DNA from: RPQJ01 sp963732375 | GTDB lineage: Bacteria > Pseudomonadota > Gammaproteobacteria > Steroidobacterales > Steroidobacteraceae | Length of the DNA stretch: 64,000 nucleotides | Direction of reading: 5' to 3' | Assembly: GCA_963732375.1 (NCBI GenBank) | Contig: CAVSZE010000015.1 | Location: 310,001-374,000 of the forward strand | Part shown: one piece after another, positions 43,303-52,449 of the stretch | Numbering within the stretch: position 1 is the first letter of the stretch | How the letters are laid out: every line of letters starts with the position of its first letter | Program-made: the position numbers and the translations under genes | Notes under the pieces: model-generated | The model's input: the letters and a program-made list of their open reading frames with translations, nothing else | What the model was told of the DNA's origin: nothing | Database searches by the model: none

Positions 43303-45273
43303 ATGAGCGAACCAGGCATTCGAAACCGCCTATTGCGCGTGATGCGATTTTCACGTGTCCTGCTTGCATCGGTCGCGTTGACCTCGCCGTTTGCGCCGGC
43401 AACCGTGGCCGCGCAGGTCGAGTGGAAAGGCGTCGAGCGCGTAGTCGCTTTCGCGGACGTCCACGGTGCCTACTCGGAGCTCACGGCCCTGCTGCAGTCG
43501 CAGGACGTCATTGACGCCGAGCTGCGCTGGTCGGCGGGCAAGACGCACCTCGTCAGCCTCGGCGACCTGCTCGACCGCGGCGCCGACTCGCGCAAGGTCA
43601 TGGACCTGCTGATGCGCCTGCAGACGGAAGCCGCGGCTGCCGGCGGGCAGGTGCATGTCGTGGTCGGCAACCACGAAGCAATGAACGTGCTCGGCGACCT
43701 GCGCTACGCCATCCGCGGGGAATTCGCCGCCTACATCGGCGACGAGGATCCTGCGACTCGCGAAGCGCGCCGCAAGGAGTTCCTCGCGCGCCAGCCGGGC
43801 CGCACGGAGGCCGACTTCGACAAGCTTTTTCCACCGGGTTACTTCGGGCAGCGCAGGCTGCTCGGGCCGGACGGCCAATACGGAAAGTGGCTGCTGGCGC
43901 AACCGGCCGCCATCGTCGTGAACGACACGGTCTATATGCACGGCGGCCCCTCGCTCGTGCTGGGCAACCGCAGCATCGCCGAACTCGACCGCGACTACGC
44001 GGCTGCCGTGAACGCCTACCTCTCGGCCGAGGCGCCGCTCAACGAAGCCGGGCTGCTGGTAATCGAGGATCCTTATGCGAAGCGCGCGCAGAACGCGCAG
44101 GCGCGCCTGGACGCGCTGCCTGCGGGCGACGCGAAGTCCGCGCTGACCCCCCAGGTCGCGAGGTTCGTGCAGGCGGATGACGATCCGCTGATCGGCTCGG
44201 ACGGGCCCAACTGGTACCGCGGCGCGGCGCTCTGCAACGAGTGCGCCGAGGCCGACGTGCTGCGCCCGTTCCTGCAGAGGACCGGCGCAAGGCGTGTCGT
44301 CGTCGGGCACACGGTTGCGCGAAGCGGGACTGTCGTGTCGCGGTTCGACGGCGCGGTCGTGAAGCTCGACGCCGGCATGAACAATGCCGTTTACCACGGC
44401 CGTCCCGCTGCGCTCATTTCCGACGCCTCGGGCTCGCGTGTCGCGTATGCAAACCCGACCGTGGCACCTGCAAACCTGCCGGCCGAGCCGCTGTACCTGA
44501 GTTCGCCGCTGATAGACGAGGACACCGTCGCCGCGATTCTCCGCGACGGCCAGGTCGAGACGACGGAGACCTGCGGCCCGGGCGTGCTTCGGGTGCGCGT
44601 GACCCGCGACGGGCGCGGCGTCGATGCGGCCTTCGAAGCGACGTCAACGGAGGTTGCCGACCGTGAGCTTGCGGCCTATGCACTGGACCGCCTGCTCAGG
44701 CTCGGCCTCGTGCCGGCGACCGTTGCCCGGTCCTACGACGGCGCAAGCGGTGTACTGCAGGGCAGGCCCGCCGCCTGGGCCAGCCAGCAGGATCGGCAGA
44801 ACGCATCGGCCGGAACCTCCGCCGGCCTCGCCTGCCAGGCCATTTCGAACGCGCCCGGCCAATCCCCGATCCGGCGGCCGCTGTCCCTGGCGGCCGTGCC
44901 GGCACGGCTGTCGCCAGGTGGCTATTGCGACCTGAACGCGCAGTTCCAGCTCGCCTATGCGTTCGATGCCTTGATAGGCAACCAGGCGCGTACGCAGGAC
45001 CGCTATCTCTACGACCTGGACCCGTCCATGCAGGCGCGTGGGATGTCGCTGATCCTGAGCGGCCACGGTTCTGCGTTCGGCACGACGACAAAACTGCCGC
45101 CGCAGCTCGAGGCAGCGCTCGCCAGGACCGGCCCGGAAATGCAGTCGCGGCTCAGGCAACTCGACGCCGCCGTGGTGAAATCGGCGATCGGAAAGTGGGT
45201 CGGTGATCAGGAGATCAAGGCGCTTCTCGCGCGCCGCGACAGGATCCTCGAGCTGGCCCGAAGCTCGAACTGA
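43303..45273 (+). CDS. Exported metallophosphatase fused to a kinase-like C-terminal domain
   Basis: A 656-residue protein with a signal peptide (about 15-37). Residues 45-380 form a calcineurin-type phosphatase with the metal-binding set FADVHGAY, GDLLDRG, GNHEAMN and VVVGHTVA. The remaining 250 residues are not part of that fold. They contain DRELAAYALDRLLRLGLVP (about 452) and FDALIGNQARTQDR (Asp555, Asn560), then LSGHGSAF (585-592), the layout of an atypical kinase, but the usual metal-binding Asp before HG is replaced by Ser-Gly, so it may be inactive. The gene follows the exported kinase-like gene, suggesting an antagonistic pair. Confidence 0.78.
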   Translation: MSEPGIRNRLLRVMRFSRVLLASVALTSPFAPATVAAQVEWKGVERVVAFADVHGAYSELTALLQSQDVIDAELRWSAGKTHLVSLGDLLDRGADSRKVMDLLMRLQTEAAAAGGQVHVVVGNHEAMNVLGDLRYAIRGEFAAYIGDEDPATREARRKEFLARQPGRTEADFDKLFPPGYFGQRRLLGPDGQYGKWLLAQPAAIVVNDTVYMHGGPSLVLGNRSIAELDRDYAAAVNAYLSAEAPLNEAGLLVIEDPYAKRAQNAQARLDALPAGDAKSALTPQVARFVQADDDPLIGSDGPNWYRGAALCNECAEADVLRPFLQRTGARRVVVGHTVARSGTVVSRFDGAVVKLDAGMNNAVYHGRPAALISDASGSRVAYANPTVAPANLPAEPLYLSSPLIDEDTVAAILRDGQVETTETCGPGVLRVRVTRDGRGVDAAFEATSTEVADRELAAYALDRLLRLGLVPATVARSYDGASGVLQGRPAAWASQQDRQNASAGTSAGLACQAISNAPGQSPIRRPLSLAAVPARLSPGGYCDLNAQFQLAYAFDALIGNQARTQDRYLYDLDPSMQARGMSLILSGHGSAFGTTTKLPPQLEAALARTGPEMQSRLRQLDAAVVKSAIGKWVGDQEIKALLARRDRILELARSSN

Positions 45274-45306
45274 CCGGACCCGCAGCCGGGCCCCGAGGCG
45301 CCGGCC

Positions 45307-46965
45307 TCAGCTGCCGTGCGTCACCGTCGCGCGCAACTCGAAACTGCTGCTGGCCGTGAGGCCATCGACATCACTCGCGACGACGGTGACAGTGAAAAAT
45401 GTCGTGCAGCCCTCCGGCGGGCGGCCTTCGAAGCGGTGCAGCTTTTCGTCGAAGCGCAACCAGCCCGGCAAAGGACTGCCATCCGACAGCCGCGCCGATA
45501 GTCGCAGCACATCCCCAGGGTCGGAATCCACGAAAGCGTCTTCCGCTACCGTGTGCTGGAACGCCTGTCCCGGGACATAGTCGACGTCGCCGATTGCGCG
45601 ACACGCCTCCGGTGCCACGTTGAAGACGCACTCCTTGGCCTTGCGCCCGAACTCGCGCCCGATTCTCGCCGCGAGACCCACCCACACCAGCGCGAGCAGC
45701 AGGTTCAGTAACGCGAATGTCGGTGTCGCCCAGCCGAACCAGTTGATTCCCGCGAACACCACGCCGGCCTGGATCAGGTCGCCGAATCGCCAGAAGAATG
45801 TGTCGATCGCGGTCTTGCCCTCGTACTTGGCATCCCGGTCAACCGGCAGGAACAGCGCCTGCCGCGTGGTGTTCATCAGCGAGTAGTCAGTTGCGTTCTC
45901 TGCGATCTTGACCAGCCGCACCAGCGTGAAGATCGGCACGAAGCCGCCCAGTATCGGTGCCATCGCCAGCAGCCCGTACCCGATCGCCACGACCGCTGGA
46001 TGGATCAGCAACGCGCCGCGCACACCGAAGATGCGATAAATGCGCGCGACCAGGAACAACTGGATCGACAGGCCGACCAGCGTTACCCAGAACTGGAAGT
46101 TGCCGTAGAAGGCGGCGATGATCGTGCCGGGATCGAGCGCCCCTCCACTCGCGATCGCCTGCCGCGCCGCATCGCGCTGGACGAAGTCGGCCAGGATGAA
46201 TTCGCCCGTGGTGTTGATCCAGTTGAGCAGCACGACGAGCAACGCGATCAATCTCAGGTAGCTGTCGCGCAGCACCAGGCCGATTCCTCCGAGCAGCCTG
46301 GGAACCGGCTTGCCATGCTCCGCGGCGATCGCGCGTGACCCGTCCGGCACGGCTCGGTCCGCGGGTCCCGGCAACGCCATCGTTGCGAGCAGCGCCAGCG
46401 TGGCGACCAGCATCAGTCCCACCGGGGTCAACGCCGAGACCGCAAGCTGCGCACACTTCGCGCCAAACAGCGCCCCGAGGTTCGCTCCCACCATGATGAC
46501 CGGGAAGAGCCGCTGGCCGCTCTTCAGGTTGAACGTGTCGGCCGCAAACGCCCACAACTGCGAGGCGATCATCACGCCGTAGATGCTCACCCAGACGAAG
46601 AACACGAATGCGATCGACAGCTGCGCCCAGGCCGCCAGGGCAAACAGCAGCATCGTCGCCGCGAAGAAAAGCGTCACCGCCTTGAGCAGCCGCGCCCCGT
46701 CCAGCCGGCGGCGCACCGCGCCGTACACGGGAACCAGCAGCATCAGCACCAGCGCAATGACCGCCACCGCGTAGGCGCGCACCTCCGCCGAGAACCTGGT
46801 GAGCATGAAGGCTTCGCGCAGGGCCTTCACGATCTGGTAGGAAAAGAGCACCAGGAATGCGTGCGACGCAAACATCGCCAGGCATCGACCTTCCCCCGGC
46901 CGAACGCGGGTGAAAAGTGTCAGCAGGCGCTCGAACGGGCTGAAGCCAGAGTGCCTGGTCAGCAT
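45307..46965 (-). CDS. MFS/nucleotide-translocase-like transporter with C-terminal Ig-like domain
   Basis: A 552-residue protein. Residues 20-440 hold about twelve membrane segments with the pattern of the ATP/ADP-translocase-like MFS group (QIVKALREAFML, ENATDYSLMNTTRQALFLPV, FFWRFGDLIQAGVVF). The last 110 residues read as a soluble cadherin/dystroglycan-type Ig domain (GDVLRLSARLSDGSPLPGWL, LHRFEGRPPEG, VTVVASDVDGLTASSSF). I know of no usual transporter with this extension. The start overlaps the stop of the upstream regulator by one base. The substrate is unknown; nucleotide exchange is only a guess from the fold. Confidence 0.75.
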   Translation of the reverse strand: MLTRHSGFSPFERLLTLFTRVRPGEGRCLAMFASHAFLVLFSYQIVKALREAFMLTRFSAEVRAYAVAVIALVLMLLVPVYGAVRRRLDGARLLKAVTLFFAATMLLFALAAWAQLSIAFVFFVWVSIYGVMIASQLWAFAADTFNLKSGQRLFPVIMVGANLGALFGAKCAQLAVSALTPVGLMLVATLALLATMALPGPADRAVPDGSRAIAAEHGKPVPRLLGGIGLVLRDSYLRLIALLVVLLNWINTTGEFILADFVQRDAARQAIASGGALDPGTIIAAFYGNFQFWVTLVGLSIQLFLVARIYRIFGVRGALLIHPAVVAIGYGLLAMAPILGGFVPIFTLVRLVKIAENATDYSLMNTTRQALFLPVDRDAKYEGKTAIDTFFWRFGDLIQAGVVFAGINWFGWATPTFALLNLLLALVWVGLAARIGREFGRKAKECVFNVAPEACRAIGDVDYVPGQAFQHTVAEDAFVDSDPGDVLRLSARLSDGSPLPGWLRFDEKLHRFEGRPPEGCTTFFTVTVVASDVDGLTASSSFELRATVTHGS

Positions 46966-49313
46966 CAGGACTTCTTTCGGGCCAGCGGCTTGAGTTGCGG
47001 ATCCGCCAGCAGCAGTCTCCGGGGGTAGCCGAGCTTCTCTGCGCGCGCGACAGCCTCGGCGGCTGTGTCCAGGTCACCCTGGTCGGCATGCGCGAGGGCA
47101 ATGTACACCTGGGCGTTCATGTTCTTCCCACCAAGAATTTCCGCGCGGGCCAACGCAGTACGAGCGTCCCCGTGGTCCCCGCCGCGCCCACGATAGTAGG
47201 CGAGCATGGCCCACACCGCAGCGTCGGTCGGATCGACCTTCAGGTTGGCGTCCGCGAGACTGCCCGCGCGCTTATACAGCTCGACCGCTTCCGGACGCCG
47301 GCCGGGCACGTGCCACAGCGCATCGGCGAGCGCGCTCACCACGGCGTGATCGGTCGAGGCAAGTGCTTCGGCTCTCTCGTACTGCCTTACGGCGTCCGGG
47401 AATCGTCCCAGATAATAATAGAGCGTTCCGAGGTTGGAATATGCACTGCGCGTGGGTTCGATGGCCAGCGACCGCTCGAACGTCCGCACGGCCTCGTCGA
47501 ACTGGCCATCCATCAGCAGAGCCGCGCCGAGATTGTTGATCGCAGATGCGTTTCTCGGTGCAAGCTCGGCTGCCTTTCGATACTCGACGATCGCCTCCGG
47601 GATACGACCTGCTCCCAGCAGGAAATTTCCGAGGCCGACGTGAGCGCGCCAGTACGCTGGATCGATCCCGACTGCACTCCGGTAGCTGCGCTCGGCATCT
47701 TCGCGTTGACCCTGGCGCTCCAGTGCCTCCGCAAGTCCCATCCTGACGCCCGCATCCATCGGTCGGCTCTCGGCCAGCCTCGAGAAGACCGCCTCCGCCT
47801 GCTCGTGACGGCCGCTCGCCAGGTAGAGTTGGCCGAGCGCGATTTCGGTCTCGGCGCGGTCCGGCTCGAGCTTGAGCGCCTTGCGGCACATGGCTTCGGC
47901 CGTCGCCACCTGGTCGGTTGCCCCGGTGCGCTCGTAGCGGCTCAAATCGACCCCGCAAAGTCCCGCATAGGCGCGCGCCATGTCGGGATCGAGATCCAGT
48001 GCCTTGCGGAACAGCGCGCCGGCCTTGTCGAATTCGCCCAGCGTTCCTGCCGCGCGAAATGCCGAGACACCGGCAAGGTAGACGTCGTAGGCCTCCAGGT
48101 TGGACACCTCCTTGCGTTTCAGGACGCGCTCCTCTTCCGGCGTCAACACGATCTCGAGCGCCTGGGTGATGGCGCGCGAGATATTGTCCTGGATGGCGAT
48201 CACGTCCGCCCAGTCACGGTCGTAGGTCCCGGCCCACACGTGATAGCCGGTGATGGCGTCTATCAACTGGACCGTGACACGCAGCTTGTCCTTGTCGCGG
48301 CGCACACTGCCCTCGAGCACGTTGCGCACACCGAGCGCGGCACCGATCTTCTTCACGTCCTCGCTCTTGCCCTTGAACTCGAATGCCGAGGTCCGCGCTG
48401 CGACGCGCAGGCCCGGGATCTGGGCGAGCTGCGCGGAAATCTCCTCCGCGAACCCGTCGCCGATGTAACCGCTCTCGCCGCCCGACGTCATGTCCACCAG
48501 CGGCAGCACCGCAATCGAGCGCTCGGCGGGCACGGTGGCCGCAGTCACCTTCTGGTCCGTCTGGTCGATCGAGCGCCACCAGGCGAACCCCGTCACGCCC
48601 GCCATCAGCGCGACACCGGCCACCAGCCACGGCGCAATGGCCCTGCGGGGCTTAGCAAGCCGCATCCGTCCCGGAGCGCCTGAGTCCAGCACGATTCCGG
48701 CCGGTGTGATCTCGTAGGCCCATGCAAGGATGCCGACGATCGGGATGCCGGTTACGGCGAGGATCGTGAGAGCGGTCATCCACCAGCCGGGCAGGTGCAG
48801 CGGCTCGAAGGTCATCTCGGCGACCTGCAGCAGGATGAACATGCCGACGAGGTAGCTGCCCAGCACCCTGAAGACGTGCCGGCGGCGCAGCTCGACCGCG
48901 AAGCCCTGCACGCCGGCTACGCCGCGGCCCGTTCTTGCGACAACGGCTGGATTGATCGGAGTCCTGGGCTTGCCGGCCTCTCCGAGCAGCTCGAAATGCG
49001 CGATCAACGCGTACCCGACCCGTGCCACCTTGACGATGTAGCGCGGCGCATCGCGTGTGTCGCCGAGCATGGCGTGCAGTTCCCGCATTGCGGTACGCAG
49101 CATTTCATCCGTGGCCGGCTCGCCGGGCCACGCATGCTCGAGAAGCGTCCGGCGAGCCACTACTTCGCCGTGGTTCGCGGCCAGGACCTGCAGGATGCGT
49201 GCATGTTGGGGAGCAAGGGCGCGGGAGCGCTCGCCACTGGAGATGCGTCCGAGCCGCGGTTCAACGACCCAGTCACCCAGTCGATACCCTGCCCCGAGGT
49301 CTTTGGCGTCCAT
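46965..49313 (-). CDS. CadC-type membrane regulator with TolB-like and TPR domains
   Basis: A 782-residue protein. Residues 10-105 are an OmpR/CadC-type winged-helix DNA-binding domain (HARILQVLAANHGEVVARR, TAMRELHAMLGD, VGYALIAHFE). Three membrane segments follow near 150-170, 178-202 and 228-246. Residues about 265-395 are a TolB-like/FlgO domain (ERSIAVLPLVDMTSG, FAEEISAQLAQIPGL). From about 405 to 770 there are TPR repeats (AYSNLGTLYYYLGRFPDAV). Such proteins sense periplasmic or cytoplasmic signals and control nearby genes; the overlapping transporter gene is the obvious candidate target. Confidence 0.87.
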   Translation of the reverse strand: MDAKDLGAGYRLGDWVVEPRLGRISSGERSRALAPQHARILQVLAANHGEVVARRTLLEHAWPGEPATDEMLRTAMRELHAMLGDTRDAPRYIVKVARVGYALIAHFELLGEAGKPRTPINPAVVARTGRGVAGVQGFAVELRRRHVFRVLGSYLVGMFILLQVAEMTFEPLHLPGWWMTALTILAVTGIPIVGILAWAYEITPAGIVLDSGAPGRMRLAKPRRAIAPWLVAGVALMAGVTGFAWWRSIDQTDQKVTAATVPAERSIAVLPLVDMTSGGESGYIGDGFAEEISAQLAQIPGLRVAARTSAFEFKGKSEDVKKIGAALGVRNVLEGSVRRDKDKLRVTVQLIDAITGYHVWAGTYDRDWADVIAIQDNISRAITQALEIVLTPEEERVLKRKEVSNLEAYDVYLAGVSAFRAAGTLGEFDKAGALFRKALDLDPDMARAYAGLCGVDLSRYERTGATDQVATAEAMCRKALKLEPDRAETEIALGQLYLASGRHEQAEAVFSRLAESRPMDAGVRMGLAEALERQGQREDAERSYRSAVGIDPAYWRAHVGLGNFLLGAGRIPEAIVEYRKAAELAPRNASAINNLGAALLMDGQFDEAVRTFERSLAIEPTRSAYSNLGTLYYYLGRFPDAVRQYERAEALASTDHAVVSALADALWHVPGRRPEAVELYKRAGSLADANLKVDPTDAAVWAMLAYYRGRGGDHGDARTALARAEILGGKNMNAQVYIALAHADQGDLDTAAEAVARAEKLGYPRRLLLADPQLKPLARKKS

Positions 49314-49352
49314 GATAGACCGACGCGGACCTTGCCGTCCCTTGGAAACCGA

Positions 49353-50519
49353 TCATAACAGAGCAAGAGCCTGCCTGAGATCGGCGACCAGGTCGTCCGT
49401 GTCCTCGATTCCGACCGAGAGACGCACTGTACCTGGCCCGATGTCGGACCACGCATTCTGCTCCGGCGTAAATCCGCGCGGCTGCTGCAGGGCGGGCGGC
49501 ACCACCAGCGACTCTGTCGAGCCCAGGCTCGAGGTCAGCTCGAAGAGCTCGAGCGCCTCGCAAAAGCGGGTGCCAGCCTCGAGGCCCGCGGCGAGATCGA
49601 AAGTGACCATCGTGCCGAAACTGTCCATCTGACGCTTTGCGAGCGCGTGGCCCGGGTCCGAAGGCAGGCCCGGAAAGCGAACTCGCGCGACCGCCGGGTG
49701 ATCCCACAGGAATTCCGCGACACGTGCTGCATTGCGGCACTGGCAATCCCAGCGCACGAAATAGGTCTTCAGGCCCCGGAGCAGCAGATAAGCGGCGTGC
49801 GGATCGAGTGTCGGCCCCAGGTGCGTGAAATCGTCACGCATCGACTCGATCAGATCGCTGCGCCCGATGACCGCGCCGCCCATCACGTCGCCATGGCCGG
49901 ACGCGAACTTGGTGAGGCTGTGTGCATAGAGATCGACGTCGTACTGGCCGTGGTTGTGAAGGCCCGCCAGCGTGTTATCGAGCAGCGTGAGCGCACCGTG
50001 CCTGCGTGCGATGGCGGTGACGCGCTCCAGGTCGGCGACTTTCAGCACCGGGTTCGTCGGGCATTCGAACACCACCAGCCGCGTCGGGCTGCCCGCGAGC
50101 GTCTGCTCGAGCGCAACGTAGTCGGTTACCGAGAGCATGGTCGCCGTGACGCCAAAGCGCCCGAGCGTCCGGCGAATGAACGCGCGGGTCGGCTGGTACG
50201 ACTCCGCAAAATAGACCACGTGGTCGCCGGCCTTCAGCAGCGCCAGCAGCGTCGTCGAGATCGCCGCGATTCCCGAGGCCGTGAGCAGGCATGCGTCGCG
50301 GTCCTGCAGGCTCGCGAGCGCCTGCTCCAGCTGCTGGAGCGTCGGGTTGGACACCCTCGAGTAATAGAATCCGTCCCGCTGGTGCGCGAAATACTTCTGC
50401 GTCTCGGCAACGTCGTCGAACGTGAACTTGACCGACTGGTAGATCGGCGCGACCAGCGGCCGGTTGTCGGGCGGCAGGCTGACGCCCGGCAGGTGCGTGA
50501 CCCGCGTGCGCTTCTTCAC
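49353..50519 (-). CDS. Cystathionine gamma-synthase family PLP enzyme
   Basis: A 388-residue PLP-dependent enzyme of the Cys/Met metabolism family (cystathionine gamma-synthase, cystathionine lyases, methionine gamma-lyase). Seen: YSRVSNPTLQQLEQALASL, the substrate-pocket FECPTNP, the cofactor lysine in HSLTKFASGHGDVMGG, and the C-terminal VRLSVGIEDTDDLVADL. The exact reaction cannot be told. Its start overlaps the YafV stop by four bases (ATGA), so it shares an operon with the methionine-salvage genes, which favours a sulfur amino-acid role. Confidence 0.88.
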   Translation of the reverse strand: MKKRTRVTHLPGVSLPPDNRPLVAPIYQSVKFTFDDVAETQKYFAHQRDGFYYSRVSNPTLQQLEQALASLQDRDACLLTASGIAAISTTLLALLKAGDHVVYFAESYQPTRAFIRRTLGRFGVTATMLSVTDYVALEQTLAGSPTRLVVFECPTNPVLKVADLERVTAIARRHGALTLLDNTLAGLHNHGQYDVDLYAHSLTKFASGHGDVMGGAVIGRSDLIESMRDDFTHLGPTLDPHAAYLLLRGLKTYFVRWDCQCRNAARVAEFLWDHPAVARVRFPGLPSDPGHALAKRQMDSFGTMVTFDLAAGLEAGTRFCEALELFELTSSLGSTESLVVPPALQQPRGFTPEQNAWSDIGPGTVRLSVGIEDTDDLVADLRQALALL

Positions 50520-51292
50520 TTGATCTCGAACGCGTCGGCGTCGAGGTCCGCCGGGAAGCTCTCGCGATAGGCCCGGAGCGATTCCATGTCGAGCACGGCC
50601 GTCTCGACCCGGTCACCGCCTCCTTCGCTCGAAAGCGGCTTCCCGTGGAAGTCCAGCGCGACGCTGTCGCCGGCGTAGCTGACTGCATTGCCATCCCGGC
50701 CGATGCGGTTAACACCCACGACGTAGCAAAGGTTCTCGATCGCGCGTGCCCGGAGCAGCGCCGCCCAGGCTCGCGCACGACGCGCCGGCCAGTTCGCGAC
50801 ATAGAGCAGCAAGTCGTAATCACCGCGGCTGCGGCTCCAGACTGGAAAGCGCAGGTCGTAACAGATGAGTGGGCACACGCGCCAGCCCTTGAGCTCGACC
50901 GTGAGGCGCGATCCGCCTGCCGCGTAGTGAGTGTGCTCGTCGGCCATCCGGAACAGGTGCCGCTTGTCGTAGTGTGCCAGCGACCCATCCGGGCGGGCCC
51001 ACACGAGACGGTTGAAATGACGGCCCTGGTCGCTGACGACCAGGCTGCCGGTGATCACGCAGCCCATCGCCGCCGCTTCCTCGCGCATCCACCCGACCGT
51101 CGGTCCATTCATGGACTCGGCGAGCGTCCCGGCATCCATGCTGAATCCCGTCGAGAACATCTCCGGGAGAACGATCAGGTCCGTGTGTCCTGCAAGCCCG
51201 CGGAAGTGCTCCGCAAGCCGGTGCCGATTCGCGGCCGGTGCCTCCCAGGCAATTTCCGACTGGACCAGGGTGACGCGCAGGTGTGAATTCAT
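50516..51292 (-). CDS. yafV: Omega-amidase of the nitrilase family
   Basis: A 258-residue nitrilase-fold enzyme that hydrolyses 2-oxoglutaramate (made when glutamine donates an amino group) to 2-oxoglutarate. The catalytic triad is visible: Glu in VLPEMFSTGF, Lys in YDKRHLFRM, Cys in PLICYDLRFPVW. The sequence context GFSMDAGTLAE is YafV-like and not that of N-carbamoylputrescine amidase, so it is probably not the missing partner of AguA. It overlaps ybdL by four bases (ATGA), which matches the known pairing of the two activities. Confidence 0.9.
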   Translation of the reverse strand: MNSHLRVTLVQSEIAWEAPAANRHRLAEHFRGLAGHTDLIVLPEMFSTGFSMDAGTLAESMNGPTVGWMREEAAAMGCVITGSLVVSDQGRHFNRLVWARPDGSLAHYDKRHLFRMADEHTHYAAGGSRLTVELKGWRVCPLICYDLRFPVWSRSRGDYDLLLYVANWPARRARAWAALLRARAIENLCYVVGVNRIGRDGNAVSYAGDSVALDFHGKPLSSEGGGDRVETAVLDMESLRAYRESFPADLDADAFEIK

Positions 51293-52449
51293 CGTCCCAA
51301 CCTCCTTAACCTCTGGCCGGCGGCCTCGAGCGTCGATTCGTTCTTTGCGAAACAGAATCGCACGACCCGTGCGGTCGAAACATGTGTGGAAAACACCGAG
51401 ACCGGTATCGCGGCGACGCCGATTTCGCGGGTGAGCCAGCGCGCGAACTCGACATCGGTCGAGTCGCTCACGGCGGAATATCCGGCGAGCTGGAAATAGG
51501 TCCCGGCCGTCGGCTCGAAGCTGAGCGGGGTTTGCGCAAGCAGGCGGCAGAAGTGGTCACGCTTGTCCTGGTAGAAAGCGGACAGCCCGAGGTGGTGTGT
51601 CGGGCACTCCGCGAGGAAATCCGCCAGCGCCGCCTGGATCGGCGTGGCAACCGCGAACTGCACGAACTGATGCACCTTGCGGAATTCGGCGGTCAGCGCC
51701 GCGGGCGCGACACAGTATCCGACCTTCCAGCCGGTGGCGTGATATGTCTTGCCGAAAGACGACACCACGAAGCTTCGCGCGGCCAGCGCTTCCCGACCGA
51801 GCACGCTCGCATGTTCCCGCCCGTCGAACACCATGTGCTCGTAGACCTCGTCCGACAGCACGTATGCGTCCGTCCGGCCCAGGATGATATCGAGCGCATC
51901 GAGATCGGCCCCGGTCCAGACCGCTCCGCTCGGATTGTGCGGCGAGTTCACGACCAGCAGGCGCGTGCGCGGCGTGACTGCGTCCGCGACGCGGTCCCAG
52001 TCAACCGAGAACATCGGCGACTGCAGCGGCACGCGCACCGCCCGGCCGCCGGCCAGCTCGACTGCCGGCTCATATGAGTCATAGGCAGGCTCGAGCAGGA
52101 TCACCTCGTCGCCGGGCCGCACGACGGCCTGGATCGCGCAGAAGAGCGCCTCCGTCCCGCCCGAAGTGACCGTGACCTCGTCGGTCGCCGATACCTCACG
52201 CCCGTACAGGTCGCGAACCTTTCCTGCGATCGCCTCGCAGAGCGCGGGCCAGCCCGCCATCGGCGCGTACTGGTTGTGGCCCGAGCGCATGTGCATCGCC
52301 ACCAGGTCGACCAGGCGCGCCGGCGGATCGAAGTCGGGGAAGCCCTGCGACAGGTTGATCGCGCCGCACTCGGCCGCGAGCCGTGACATCACGGTGAAGA
52401 TCGTGGTGCCGACACGCGGCAGCTTCGACTCGATCGCCGGATGCGTCAC
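51289..52449 (-). CDS. ybdL: Methionine aminotransferase (YbdL-like)
   Basis: A 386-residue class I/II aminotransferase that transfers amino groups between methionine/glutamine and 2-oxoacids such as ketomethylthiobutyrate. Seen: INLSQGFPDFDPPARL, NSPHNPSGAVW, DEVYEHMVFDG, and the PLP lysine in SSFGKTYHATGWKVGY. GTG at 52449 overlaps the ppgK stop (GTGA); the frame is open far beyond this, over ppgK, but that part is shadow. With YafV just downstream the pair fits methionine salvage with glutamine as donor. Confidence 0.92.
   Translation of the reverse strand: MTHPAIESKLPRVGTTIFTVMSRLAAECGAINLSQGFPDFDPPARLVDLVAMHMRSGHNQYAPMAGWPALCEAIAGKVRDLYGREVSATDEVTVTSGGTEALFCAIQAVVRPGDEVILLEPAYDSYEPAVELAGGRAVRVPLQSPMFSVDWDRVADAVTPRTRLLVVNSPHNPSGAVWTGADLDALDIILGRTDAYVLSDEVYEHMVFDGREHASVLGREALAARSFVVSSFGKTYHATGWKVGYCVAPAALTAEFRKVHQFVQFAVATPIQAALADFLAECPTHHLGLSAFYQDKRDHFCRLLAQTPLSFEPTAGTYFQLAGYSAVSDSTDVEFARWLTREIGVAAIPVSVFSTHVSTARVVRFCFAKNESTLEAAGQRLRRLGR

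Noticed and set aside
50516..51292. N-carbamoylputrescine amidase (AguB) to partner AguA
   Set aside because: Motif context and coupling to YbdL fit the omega-amidase YafV better.
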